In this document: piece after piece, positions 56,499 through 64,000 of the stretch | Layout: every line of letters starts with the position of its first letter | How positions within the stretch are numbered: position 1 is the stretch's first letter | NCBI RefSeq assembly: GCF_014873145.1 | Contig: NZ_JADBEK010000001.1 | Location: forward strand, 11,408,001 to 11,472,000 | Length of the DNA: 64,000 nt | Direction of reading: 5' to 3' | From: Nonomuraea angiospora | Lineage (GTDB): Bacteria; Actinomycetota; Actinomycetes; Streptosporangiales; Streptosporangiaceae | The notes under the pieces: model-generated | Databases searched by the model: none | Told to the model about the DNA's origin: nothing | What the model saw: the letters and a program-made list of their open reading frames with translations, nothing else | Made by a program: the position numbers and the translations under genes

Positions 56499-57664
56499 TG
56501 TGGGTGCCCGAAACACGGCCGTCGGAGCTGACCTGGGGTTTGGCGTTCCCATTCTTGCGGGCATGATCGCTGTTTATGGCGTTGCGGATGCTTTATCTGA
56601 TCTTCGCCCAACTCGCGGGGTGGGTGGTGCTATTGGTCCGCTCACAGAGGTCGAAGGACGCGGAGATCCTCGTCTTGCGTCATCAACTCGCAGTGCTGCG
56701 TCGGCAAGTGGCAAGGCCTCGGCCGTCGTGGGCGGATCGGACAGTGATCAGCGCGCTGGCACGGCTGCTGTCCCCGGCCGGTCGTCGGCGGTTGATCGTG
56801 ATGCCGGGCACGCTGCTGCGCTGGCACGCGGATCTGGTGCGGCGGCGGACGTTTAAGCGCCGTAGCCTTGGCCGGCCTCCTACCCGCGCCTCCATCCGGA
56901 CCCTGGCAATTCGTCTGGCGAGGGAGGCCTCCACGGTGTGGCTGATCTTGAAGAAGGCCGGCATCGTCCCAGCGCCGCGACGCGCGGGACCGTCCTGGAG
57001 TGAGTTCCTGCGTGCTCAAGCCACGGGAATCCTGGCATGCGACTTCTTCCACTGCGACACCGTGCTGTTCAGACGCCTATATGGCCGGGTCGTCATGGAG
57101 ATCAGGACTCGCCGTGTGCACGTCCTCGGTGTTACCGGGCATCCGACCGGGCCGTGGGTTGCGCAGCAGGCCAAGAACCCTGGTGATCGAGCTGGGGGAC
57201 AGGGTGGAGGGGTTCAGGTTCCTGGCCCGAAAACACGGCGTTAGCCAACGCGTGGCAACATCTCAGCGGTGTTCACGCCGCTGAGATCGGGGTCTGGCTC
57301 TTCGGTTGAAGTGCTGTGGGTGTCATGCAGCCGCTCCGCCGGTGTCGAGGGGTTCGAGGGTGACGCGGTAGCCCAGGCGTTGCAGCCCGCGGATATGGCT
57401 GGATATCTGCCGTTTGTGGTGTACGCGGGTGTCGTAGTAGTCGACGCCCAGTTCCTCGTAGTCGAGGGCAGGATCGGATAGGAGGGTGTGTGCGATGCTC
57501 TGGATGGTGTTGCCGCAGGCGCTCCCTGGGCCAGGCTGCTCCGCTGAGGGCCCTTCCCGACACGGTCGAGGATAACGTCACGGTCATTCGACGTGACCGC
57601 CTCGGCGGGCTGATCCACGAATACGCGCAGGTCGCATAGGGCGGCCGAGTTCTTGGCACCCACA
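56499..57664 (+). mobile_element. IS3-like element with TGTGGGTGCC ends, internally damaged
   Basis: Begins TGTGGGTGCCCGAAACACGG and ends GGCACCCACA, giving TG...CA termini. The transposase starts at 56576 (MALRMLYLIFAQLAGWVVLL, DAEILVLRHQLAVLRRQVAR), has an internal deletion after LAIRLAREAS, keeps FFHCDTVLF, then shifts frame near 57180 (NLVIELGDRVEGFRFLARKH) and stops. The C-terminal LGGLIHEYAQVA reappears at 57600-57640. The DNA between holds an IS110-type fragment. The copy is inactive. Left end recurs at 63826, right end at 34947. Confidence 0.8.
57326..57510 (-). mobile_element. IS110-type transposase C-terminal fragment
   Basis: The minus strand encodes LLSDPALDYEELGVDYYDTR then VHHKRQISSHIRGLQRLGYR and VTLEPLDTGGAA before a stop, the C-terminal tail of IS110-like transposases. 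It lies inside the IS3-like element, in opposite orientation, and marks a nested insertion followed by deletion. Confidence 0.6.
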
Positions 57665-57726
57665 GGCTCGGATTTGCGGGCAAGTGGTGCCATGATCTCT
57701 GTCTCACGTTCCGACAAGGGGAATTC

Positions 57727-58629
57727 ATGGTCAAGCCAAGCGGGATGCCGTTGCAGGTTCGTCACGTTGCGGATGCGCTGCACAAGGAGTTCGACGGCCT
57801 GATCCACATGGCCGATGCGACGAAGATGTCGCCGGAGGAGTTCGAGCGGAAGTTCCTCAGCCGAGCGTTGGCTGCCTTCGTGGCCCGGCGGCTTGCCAAT
57901 CTCACTCCGGAGCAAGCCGGCGATGCCGTCATCGACGGTGCGAACGACGTCGGCATCGATGCGATCGCCTTCGCCGACAACGGTCTCCACCTGCTCTTGA
58001 TTCAGAGCAAATGGAAGGACAGGGGAACTGCCGGCTTCGGCATCGACGATGCTCGCGCATTCTGGGATGGGCTGACCTCCATCGACCAGCAGAAGTTCGA
58101 ACGGTTCAACGAGCGGTTCGAGGCCCACGCTGAGCAGGTCAAGGCTGTACTTACCGATCCCCGCGGCCGCATCACTCTTGTCGTCGTGCTGATGGGTGGG
58201 GGGACACTTTCGTCGGCGGTGTTGGAACGGTTCGACGCCCTGAAGAGCGAGTTCAACACCGGCTTCGATAAGAAGCTCGACCACGACGTATGGTCCTTGC
58301 AGCGGATTTGGGAAGCGGTACGAGACGGGCTCGCCGAGCCACCGATCCAGTTAAGCGCCCACATAGATGAATGGATCCGCATAGGCGAGCCCTACGACGC
58401 CTATCATCTCGACCGCTGTCTGATCTGGAACGAACACCACCTGCGGCACGCCCTGCGCGAATATGAACACTTCTACAACCAGCACCGAGCACATCAAGCC
58501 CTGAACCAAGCAGCCCCGCTGCGCACCGTCCCCGATCCGATCACGGACCCAGAGCGAATCATCGACCTGAATGTCCGCCGACGAGACCGGCTCGGCGGCG
58601 TCCTCCATGAGTACTCACAAGCGGCGTGA
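57727..58629 (+). CDS. AIPR-type abortive infection protein fused to a transposase tail
   Basis: One open frame of 300 residues. Residues 1 to about 225 match the N-terminal part of AIPR (abortive infection phage resistance) proteins: AVIDGANDVGIDAIAFADNG and LLLIQSKWKDRG give the D...QxK nuclease-like core, and the segment ends at WIRIGEPYDAYH, where the family continues for several hundred residues. From LDRCLIWNEHHLRHALREYE to the end (RDRLGGVLHEYSQAA) it is the C-terminus of the integrase-type transposase also seen at 35185-35410. The start ATG 57727 has GGGGAA upstream. A truncated, probably inactive defence gene is the likeliest reading. Confidence 0.8.
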   Translation: MVKPSGMPLQVRHVADALHKEFDGLIHMADATKMSPEEFERKFLSRALAAFVARRLANLTPEQAGDAVIDGANDVGIDAIAFADNGLHLLLIQSKWKDRGTAGFGIDDARAFWDGLTSIDQQKFERFNERFEAHAEQVKAVLTDPRGRITLVVVLMGGGTLSSAVLERFDALKSEFNTGFDKKLDHDVWSLQRIWEAVRDGLAEPPIQLSAHIDEWIRIGEPYDAYHLDRCLIWNEHHLRHALREYEHFYNQHRAHQALNQAAPLRTVPDPITDPERIIDLNVRRRDRLGGVLHEYSQAA

Positions 58630-58630
58630 C

Positions 58631-58764
58631 CTGCGTGGATGGAATTGTCGGCAGGCGCAGAGTCACCGATTTGAAGATACGCCGACGAGCCCGGCGTGGC
58701 GGTGTCCTCCACGAGTACTCACATGCCGCTTGAGCTGCATGGATGGAATTGTCGGCAGGCGCAG
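58631..58764 (+). repeat. Duplicated IS right ends
   Basis: CTGCGTGGATGGAATTGTCG followed by GCAGGCGCAG at 58631-58660 is repeated almost exactly at 58735-58764 and, with small changes, at 35412-35441. Between the two local copies a short transposase tail encodes RRGGVLHEYSHAA. Two copies of the same element end were placed next to each other. Confidence 0.75.
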
Positions 58765-58776
58765 GGTCGGGTGGGT

Positions 58777-59826
58777 TCAGAAACCGATGGCTTCGCGGAG
58801 CAGCAGGACGGTGGCGCGTCCGGGGTGGGGTTCGGCGTTGAGGATGAGAAGGCGGTTGATGGCGCTGGGCACCCCGTACACCTCCTGGCTCCGGACGTTC
58901 TCCAGCGGGAAGGCGTGCTCTTCCACGCGGCGCAGCGCGGTGCTCAGGTCGGGGACCACCTTCTGCGCCCCGACGATCCAGATGGCGTGGCCGGCGCCAC
59001 CGGCGTACCCGGGCAGCTGGCTGCCGCTGCCCGAGGCGATCACGATGGAGCCGGTTTCTGTGACAGCGGCGACGCTGCCCACCTCGACGTCGGGGCTGGC
59101 CTGCAGCCGCCGTATCTCGTCGGCCTCGGTGGCGCGGTCCATGGCCAGCAGCCGCGGCTTGACGGCCTGGTACTGTCCGCCGGTGTTGATGTCGTCGTCG
59201 ATGCCGGACAGGCGCAGGGTCTCGCTGGCCGCGGTGAACACGCCGGCGCCCGCGGGGATCAGGGCTTTGAGGTGGGTACGCGCGGCGGCGACGTCGTCGA
59301 GGATCTCGACGGCGAAATTGTGCGCCCTCAGCGCGGCGGCCGCTCGCTCCAGGCGCTCTTCCGACGCCGGTTCTGTGAACTGTGCCGCCGTCACCTGGGC
59401 CGAGCCCGGCAGCGGGGTGGTGTCGTAATACCTGACCTCGAAGACGCGTTCGGTGAACTTCCAGCCCTCGGGGGTGCGCCGGTAGCGGTCGTGGAAGAGG
59501 GCGTAGTTGAGCATCGAGCCGCCGTCGCGCAGGCGTCCGAGTTCGCAGACGTAGGCGCGGCCGGACGCGGTGTCGCCGTCGAGCAGGATCGCACCCGGGT
59601 GCGTGGTCTGCACGAAGTAGTCCCACGCCTGCGACAGTTGCCCGGTGCCGGCGCGGATCGCCTCCCGGCCGGCGTGCTCGATGCCGGCGTCGGGGATGCG
59701 GTACACGGCGTCGTGGGTGAACAGGGACGCGAAGCGGTCATGGTCGCCCATCATCGCCGCGTCGGTGAACTCGCCGCGCAGCGCCTCGATCTCGACGCGG
59801 TCCGCGGCCGCCTGAAAGTCGTTCAT
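58777..59826 (-). CDS. NTF2-like (SnoaL) domain fused to LUD domain
   Basis: 349 residues from ATG 59826, which has a perfect GGAGG upstream. Residues 1 to about 150 are an NTF2/SnoaL-like fold (EIEALRGEFTDAAMMGDHDR, FASLFTHDAVYRIPDAGIEH and FHDRYRRTPEGWKFTERVFE). From about 170 a LUD domain of the LutC/YkgG kind follows: VEILDDVAAARTHLKALIPA, GVFTAASETLRLSGIDDDIN and GGAGHAIWIVGAQKVVPDLS. LUD proteins act in lactate use or bind small metabolites. It is divergent from an ECF41 sigma factor, whose own C-terminus is also SnoaL-like. The earlier in-frame start at 59991 would overlap the sigma-factor start and is rejected. Confidence 0.85.
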   Translation of the reverse strand: MNDFQAAADRVEIEALRGEFTDAAMMGDHDRFASLFTHDAVYRIPDAGIEHAGREAIRAGTGQLSQAWDYFVQTTHPGAILLDGDTASGRAYVCELGRLRDGGSMLNYALFHDRYRRTPEGWKFTERVFEVRYYDTTPLPGSAQVTAAQFTEPASEERLERAAAALRAHNFAVEILDDVAAARTHLKALIPAGAGVFTAASETLRLSGIDDDINTGGQYQAVKPRLLAMDRATEADEIRRLQASPDVEVGSVAAVTETGSIVIASGSGSQLPGYAGGAGHAIWIVGAQKVVPDLSTALRRVEEHAFPLENVRSQEVYGVPSAINRLLILNAEPHPGRATVLLLREAIGF

Positions 59827-59890
59827 CGTTGCCTCCTGGTTCTCCGTCTTCTGGATGGCGGATTCGCCGCTATGACGACGCAGTGCCGCG

Positions 59891-59920
59891 GATTGTGAAG
59901 TGACGTGCCACTTCACAATC
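59891..59920. promoter_or_regulatory. 12-bp inverted repeat between divergent genes
   Basis: GATTGTGAAGTG (59891-59902) and CACTTCACAATC (59909-59920) form a perfect dyad around ACGTGC, centred between the LUD-protein start and the sigma-factor start. It is a likely operator; the ECF41 consensus itself was not seen here. Confidence 0.6.
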
Positions 59921-59978
59921 GGGGGCGCTGCGTCGTCTGACCGGTGAGGAAGACGCGACCAAGGGAGTCCTTCACACC

Positions 59979-60926
59979 ATGACCACCCCATTCGATCCCG
60001 GGCTGAGCGCGATCACGAGGGAGCGGCGCCGGCTGATCAACGTCGCCTACCGTCTCCTCGGCTCACTGGCCGACGCCGAGGACGCCGTGCAGGAGACCTA
60101 CGCCCGCTGGTACGCCCTGTCCCCGCGGCAGCGGGAGGACATCGAGTCCCCGAGCGCGTGGCTGACCAGGGTCGCCGGCCGGATCTGCCTGGACCTGCTC
60201 GGCTCGGCACGGGTGCGGCGGGAACGGTACACGGGCCAGTGGATCCCCGAGCCGCTGCCCGAACCCGCGGAGTGGAACAGCGCGCGGCCGGCCGACCCGG
60301 CCGACCGGGTCACCCTGGACGAGTCGGTCGGCATGGCCTTCCTGGTCGTGCTCGAAGCGATGACGCCGGCCGAGCGCGTCGCGTTCATCCTGCACGACGT
60401 CTTCCGCTACCCCTTCGCCGAGGTGGCCGAGATCGTCGGGCGTACCCCGGAGTCATGCCGCAAGCTGGCCTCCTCGGCCCGCCGCCGCGTCCACGCCGCC
60501 CAGCTCTCCGCGACTCCGAACGCCCGCAAGGCCGGCATCGTCAGGGAGTTCAAGCAGGCGTGGGAGGCCAGGGACATCGGCGCCCTCATCGCTCTGCTCG
60601 ACCCGCACGCCACGTCGATCGCCGACGGAGGCGGCCTGGTCAGCGCGCTGCTTCAGCCCATCGAAGGCGGCGAGCGGATCGCGCACGCCTGGATCGGCAT
60701 TCTCGGCGGGGCGCCCGGCCTGACGCTGGTGGAGCACACGGTCAACGGCCAGCCCGGTCTGGTGGCCCGGCAGGACGGCGTCACCGCGACGGTGTTCGCC
60801 TTCGACATTGCGGGCGACCGGATCAAGCGCATCTGGGCGGTACGCAACCCCGACAAGCTCCGGTCCTGGACGTTCACCGCTCGGGAGCCGGCCGGCCGTG
60901 CAGCATCGCGGTCCAGGCGCTGGTGA
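59979..60926 (+). CDS. ECF41-type (SigJ-like) RNA polymerase sigma factor
   Basis: 315 residues. Sigma region 2 (RRLINVAYRLLGSLADAEDA, VQETYARWYAL and SPSAWLTRVAGRICLDLLGS) and region 4 (MTPAERVAFILHDVFRYPFA and EIVGRTPESCRKLASSARRR) are followed by a SnoaL-like C-terminal domain (FKQAWEARDIGALIALLDPH, GERIAHAWIGILG), which in ECF41 proteins controls activity in place of a separate anti-sigma. The usual partner is an oxidoreductase or carboxymuconolactone decarboxylase gene nearby; here the divergent NTF2-LUD gene may take that place. Confidence 0.93.
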   Translation: MTTPFDPGLSAITRERRRLINVAYRLLGSLADAEDAVQETYARWYALSPRQREDIESPSAWLTRVAGRICLDLLGSARVRRERYTGQWIPEPLPEPAEWNSARPADPADRVTLDESVGMAFLVVLEAMTPAERVAFILHDVFRYPFAEVAEIVGRTPESCRKLASSARRRVHAAQLSATPNARKAGIVREFKQAWEARDIGALIALLDPHATSIADGGGLVSALLQPIEGGERIAHAWIGILGGAPGLTLVEHTVNGQPGLVARQDGVTATVFAFDIAGDRIKRIWAVRNPDKLRSWTFTAREPAGRAASRSRRW

Positions 60927-61080
60927 GGATGTCGATGAGGACCTGCTCGTCGTCGAAGGGCGGCACCCCGCTCGCGGCGAGGTAGTAGAGCCGTTCCCCC
61001 AGCCAGGTCAGCGAGGCGGCTACGGTGCGCACGTCGGCGCCCGCGCGGCCGGAGCCGGGCGTCCACGCCCAGCGCGCCGT
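60886..61080 (-). pseudogene. TetR-type regulator C-terminal remnant
   Basis: The minus strand encodes GADVRTVAASLTWLGERLYY then LAASGVPPFDDEQVLIDILT and SAWTAMLHGRLP, the C-terminal helices of a TetR/AcrR regulator. The DNA-binding N-terminal domain is not found upstream in any frame. It overlaps the end of the sigma-factor gene on the other strand. Confidence 0.5.
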
Positions 61081-61132
61081 CCGTCCCGATCGGCCTTGCT
61101 GAGCGCCATCTCTGCACCGGTCAGGCGCGCGT

Positions 61133-61594
61133 TCAGGTCGAGCACGGCGGCGGATTCGGGATGCGTTGCCAAGCTCCGCAGCGCGGCGGCCTCCGCCTGG
61201 GCCTGCTCAACTCCCCAGCCGCCGCGTACGCCCGACCCGTGCGAGCCCGGACGACGACCTCTTCGAGAATGTCGGAGGCCAGGGCCAGCAGGGCGGGCTC
61301 GGCGGGGACGTCACCACCGCGCATCAGCGTCACCTCGTGCTGAACGTCCCGGGTGACCTCCTTGCGGTGCTCGTGCACCATGACCCGGGCCCCGATGGTG
61401 GCGCTGTCGTCGTTGGCGGCGTGCTCGACCAGGGCCCTGGCCCGCCGCCAGCGCCGTATCAGGCGGGCGTGCGTCGGCTCGACCGGGTCGGCCAGCAGCG
61501 GCGGCGTCTCCTCCAGGACCTCCATGAGCGTCACCGCGTCGCCTGGGACGAAGCCCATCAGGTCCACGTCGAGGTTCGTAGTCCACTTGGTCAT
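61133..61594 (-). pseudogene. Hypothetical protein with frameshift near the 3' end
   Basis: A frame from ATG 61594 reads MTKWTTNLDVDLMGFVPGDA, then VEPTHARLIRRWRRARALVE and ILEEVVVRARTGRAYAA. Near 61215 coding sense appears to shift to GVEQAQAEAAALRSLATHPE and VLDLNARLTGAEMALSKADR in another frame. Family unknown; it may extend upstream past 61594 (LCPTGHKGCPID). The gene appears broken. Confidence 0.4.
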
Positions 61595-61815
61595 GTCGAT
61601 CGGGCAGCCCTTGTGTCCGGTCGGGCACAGGTCGAGTAGCGGCCCGCGCGGTGATGGGCCGGCTCTGTGCACGGGCTGCCCTTGGCCACGTCAGTGACCA
61701 GGCGTACCAAGGCGTGCCGCCACCAGTCGCGTTCGCGCCGATCGCCTTCGAGCACCGATCCAGATCGGTACGCGCGCTGCTCCACCAAGGTCCAGGAACT
61801 CGACGGAACGGAGCA

Positions 61816-62268
61816 CTAGATAGTGCCCCGCTGGATCCCTGCTGCGATGAGATCGAGCATGTCATCGACGCCGCGCCGGGACGCGTCCTGGTCGGTGGGT
61901 CCGGGCCAGGAGACGAATTCGTAGGTGAGGTCGACCCCGTCGGGGGCGTCGGACAGTGTCACGGTGACCAGCTCTTGCGGCTCCTGGAACCGGAGGGCCA
62001 CCCGGCGCGGCGGGTCCACTTCAGCGTAGGCGAAGCCGAAGGGGATCTCCGAGCCGTTCGCGTCCGAGATCATGACTGCATCAAGCCGCCCGCTCGGCCG
62101 GGCGTCGACGCGCATCCGATCAGCGGGCGTGTGATAGCCGGGCACGACGAACCATTGTTCGAGCTTGCTCGGCTCGACGAAGGCCGCGAAGACCCGCTCG
62201 GCGCTGGCGTGCAGGCGGCGATGCACGGTGAATCCGCCGCTTGCGTCCCGTGGCGGCGTTTCAGACAT
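61816..62268 (-). CDS. SRPBCC/AHSA1-family protein
   Basis: 150 residues of the START/Bet v1-like fold: FTVHRRLHASAERVFAAFVE, PSKLEQWFVVPGY and a C-terminal RGVDDMLDLIAAGIQRGTI helix. AHSA1 proteins are named after the Hsp90 co-chaperone but in bacteria mostly bind or modify small hydrophobic ligands and are often paired with ArsR regulators. It precedes the stop of the DHFR-like gene in the same direction by about 70 bases, so the two probably share a transcript. Confidence 0.88.
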   Translation of the reverse strand: MSETPPRDASGGFTVHRRLHASAERVFAAFVEPSKLEQWFVVPGYHTPADRMRVDARPSGRLDAVMISDANGSEIPFGFAYAEVDPPRRVALRFQEPQELVTVTLSDAPDGVDLTYEFVSWPGPTDQDASRRGVDDMLDLIAAGIQRGTI

Positions 62269-62336
62269 GTAGTGGTGCTCCTTTCGGCCTAACTTTGCCC
62301 GGGATGGTCGTGGCGGTCATCGGCCGCCCCGCTCGG

Positions 62337-62885
62337 TCACGCGTCGGGGTTGTGAAGGGTGAGGACGACGACCCCGGAGCCGAGCGTGCGGGTCCCGGTC
62401 AGTTCGAGCTTCTTGGTGAGGCCGGGGTGGATGAGGAGGTCGCCCGCGTCGCCGACTCCGGCCAGGTGCGGGTGTACCCACAGGTGGAGCTCGTCGAGGA
62501 GGTCCGCCTGCAAAAGGGCCTTGGCCACCGGGCCGTAGCCGTGCATCAGGATCGACGTGCCGTCCTTGGCGCGCAGCGCCCGGACCGCCTCGATCAGGTC
62601 GCCGTCGAGCACGCTGGTGTTGTGCCAGACCGGCTCGCTGAGGGTGGTGGAGGCGACGTACTTGGAGATGGCGTTGATCGCGTCCGCGTACTTGCCGTCC
62701 CTTCCCGGCCAGGCGCCGGCATACACCTCGTAGGTCTTGCGGCCCATCAGCATCGCGTCCGCGGCCCGGAGCTGCTCCAGCGCCAGCTCGTTGGACTCGT
62801 CGTCGACGTAGTCGAAGTGCCACTTGTCCATGTGATTGACCACGCCGTCCAAGCTGACGAACGTGGAGTTGCTGATCGTTCCCAT
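62337..62885 (-). CDS. DHFR/RibD C-terminal-type reductase
   Basis: 182 residues from ATG 62885, with GGGAA upstream. MGTISNSTFVSLDGVVNHMD, AADAMLMGRKTYEVYAGAWP, ILMHGYGPVAKALLQADLLD and ELHLWVHPHLAG are the standard blocks of the YyaP/YwjB dihydrofolate-reductase-like group related to RibD. These are NADPH-dependent reductases of unknown substrate. The open frame continues upstream to 63215, but without conserved sequence. Together with the AHSA1 gene it forms a short leftward unit. Confidence 0.9.
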   Translation of the reverse strand: MGTISNSTFVSLDGVVNHMDKWHFDYVDDESNELALEQLRAADAMLMGRKTYEVYAGAWPGRDGKYADAINAISKYVASTTLSEPVWHNTSVLDGDLIEAVRALRAKDGTSILMHGYGPVAKALLQADLLDELHLWVHPHLAGVGDAGDLLIHPGLTKKLELTGTRTLGSGVVVLTLHNPDA

Positions 62886-63825
62886 GTGAGTTCCCGTCTC
62901 GACCATCGCGCCGAATTGCCGCGGTTCAAGCGCGGCATCACTCATCGGCCGGCCGGCCCCATCCGTAGCCAGAGCATCAGCCCGTCCGAACGTGAACCTG
63001 CAACGCCCGATCGTCCTCAAGTGGCGGACGGGATGGGGTCGCGGCAAGGCACTTAATTCTCTGCAATCGAAATACGTCCGACCAGGCCATCCACTGGGCA
63101 TTCTCAGGGCATTGGCGGCAATCACGGCAGTAGCGTTGTGTGCGTTGAGCGGGCAGGTCAGTCCCGCCACGACCTTGGTGGTTGCTTCGCGATCAGGGAG
63201 CCAGGCCGCAGACAAGGGCGGGACGGTGATTCACCTGCCTACCAGCTAGTTACAGGCGAGGTTCGCAGGAGGCGGGTCAGCAGCACGCAGACCTGCCTCC
63301 TGCTTGTCCGGCACCATCCACCTGGCAGGGGCGACCTACCCGCCACCGCGGTGATCATCTCTGGTCACAGCGCCAAGAGACTCTGCGCCGCTCGATTCTG
63401 GGCAACGACGTTGGCCATCGCCTAAGCGTTGAAGATCTTGCCCAGCAGGGCAGCGCCGTCCCGGTCAGCGGAGTAATACCGGCGGCGTCGTCCACGCTCG
63501 TCGTACATGGCAACCTCGGGCTCGGCCGAATGCGGTCTCCCTCAGGCGACGCGGGAATGCTTCGTTCACGGTCGGGCCATCAGGGCTCACTCAGACGTGG
63601 ACACCTCACGCACGCATGGGGTGGGGCGGGAGGACCTGCGCAGCGCTTACCGCACGCCAACGGCGTGGTGCACGTTCTTAACGGTGTCCGCGGCGAGTCT
63701 CACCAAGGGGACCTTCCAGGGGTACCTATGAGGCGGGACCGATACCCCAAGACCGATCAAATCGGAACGGTCAAGGCCACGCAATCCCACCGCCGGTTGC
63801 TCGATGGTTGCTCTTCGGCTAACAT
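62886..63825. other. No complete gene; remnants only
   Basis: About 940 bases. A plus-strand frame (62992-63249) includes HPLGILRALAAITAVALCAL, which may be a transposase N-terminal relic. The minus strand near 63422-63510 encodes VAMYDERGRRRRYYSADRDG before a stop, possibly the tail of a regulator. Nothing else is supported. Confidence 0.4.
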
Positions 63826-64000
63826 GTGGGTGCCCGAAACTCGGCCGTTGGAGCTGACCTGAGGTTTGGCGTTCCCGTTCTGGCGGGCATGATCGCTGTT
63901 CATGGCGCTGCGGTTCCTTTACCTGATCTTCATCCGGCTCGCGGGTTGGTTGGTTGGTGTTGCTGGCTCGCTCGCGACAGTCGAAGGACGCGGAGATCCT
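63826..64000 (+). mobile_element. Left end of a second TGTGGGTGCC IS copy (runs off window)
   Basis: TGTGGGTGCCCGAAACTCGG and the following 75 bases match the left end at 56499. The transposase begins at ATG 63903 (MALRFLYLIFIRLAGWLV). A GGTT duplication within GGTTGGTTGGTTGGTG then shifts the frame before LARSRQSKDAEI, so this copy is also broken unless slippage restores it. It is cut by the window end. Confidence 0.8.

Noticed and set aside
58777..59991. Longer version of the NTF2-LUD protein starting at 59991
   Set aside because: It would cover the divergent promoter and overlap the sigma-factor start; ATG 59826 has a perfect ribosome-binding site.

Overview
The window is high-GC DNA with GTG/TTG starts, ATGA-type overlaps, an F420-dependent LLM oxidoreductase, an ECF41 sigma factor, NB-ARC/TPR and trypco2 proteins and many secreted proteins. 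This is typical of a soil actinomycete; a Streptosporangiaceae relative such as Nonomuraea is my best guess (inference, no marker gene present).

Region 1 (1-19.4 kb) is an intact, dense catabolic locus. It has a PucR-type regulator, a Dpp-type peptide ABC importer (lipoprotein, permease, a permease-ATPase fusion, a second ATPase), a DppA D-aminopeptidase, an M20 hydrolase, two beta-lactamase-fold serine hydrolase domains (one fused to an S9 peptidase), a GNAT acyltransferase, a MenC-type N-acylamino acid racemase, a GMC oxidoreductase, an aldehyde dehydrogenase and a divergent agmatinase. Acyltransferase, racemase and M20 deacylase together match the known D-to-L amino acid conversion route through N-succinyl amino acids. 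The region therefore looks like a system that imports D-amino-acid peptides and recycles them as L-amino acids. A shared CGATCGACC-type motif lies in all three of its regulatory gaps.

Region 2 (19.5-31.1 kb) carries secreted or membrane proteins, a truncated 2-hydroxyacid dehydrogenase, a decayed NucA/NucB-type secreted nuclease of polymorphic-toxin style with a possible immunity gene, a secreted propeller protein and an LLM oxidoreductase.

Region 3 (31.1-48.8 kb) is an accessory region full of decayed transposases (IS66, IS1182-like, IS3-like, IS630, others). Among them are an AT-richer islet (toxin tail plus S1-domain protein), a HAD protein, a two-gene membrane-protein/STAND-TPR pair sharing an amyloid-like motif, a trypco2 protein, a PPOX flavoprotein, and a DesK/DesR-like two-component system with a CPBP protease lying between two transposase remnants.

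Region 4 (48.8-64 kb) has a hypothetical protein, a secreted SGNH/FG-GAP esterase, a frameshifted recombinase-like gene and a standalone RNA polymerase beta'-like protein that has lost the catalytic NADFDGD motif. It also has an IS-adjacent MBL hydrolase, an AIPR defence gene fused in frame to a transposase tail, an NTF2-LUD protein opposite an ECF41 sigma factor, an AHSA1 protein, a DHFR-like reductase and another IS copy running off the end.

The best candidates for undescribed biology are the beta'-like pseudo-polymerase (54560-56020), the STAND/membrane-protein pair (37676-40800) and the D-peptide locus with its fusions and shared operator.
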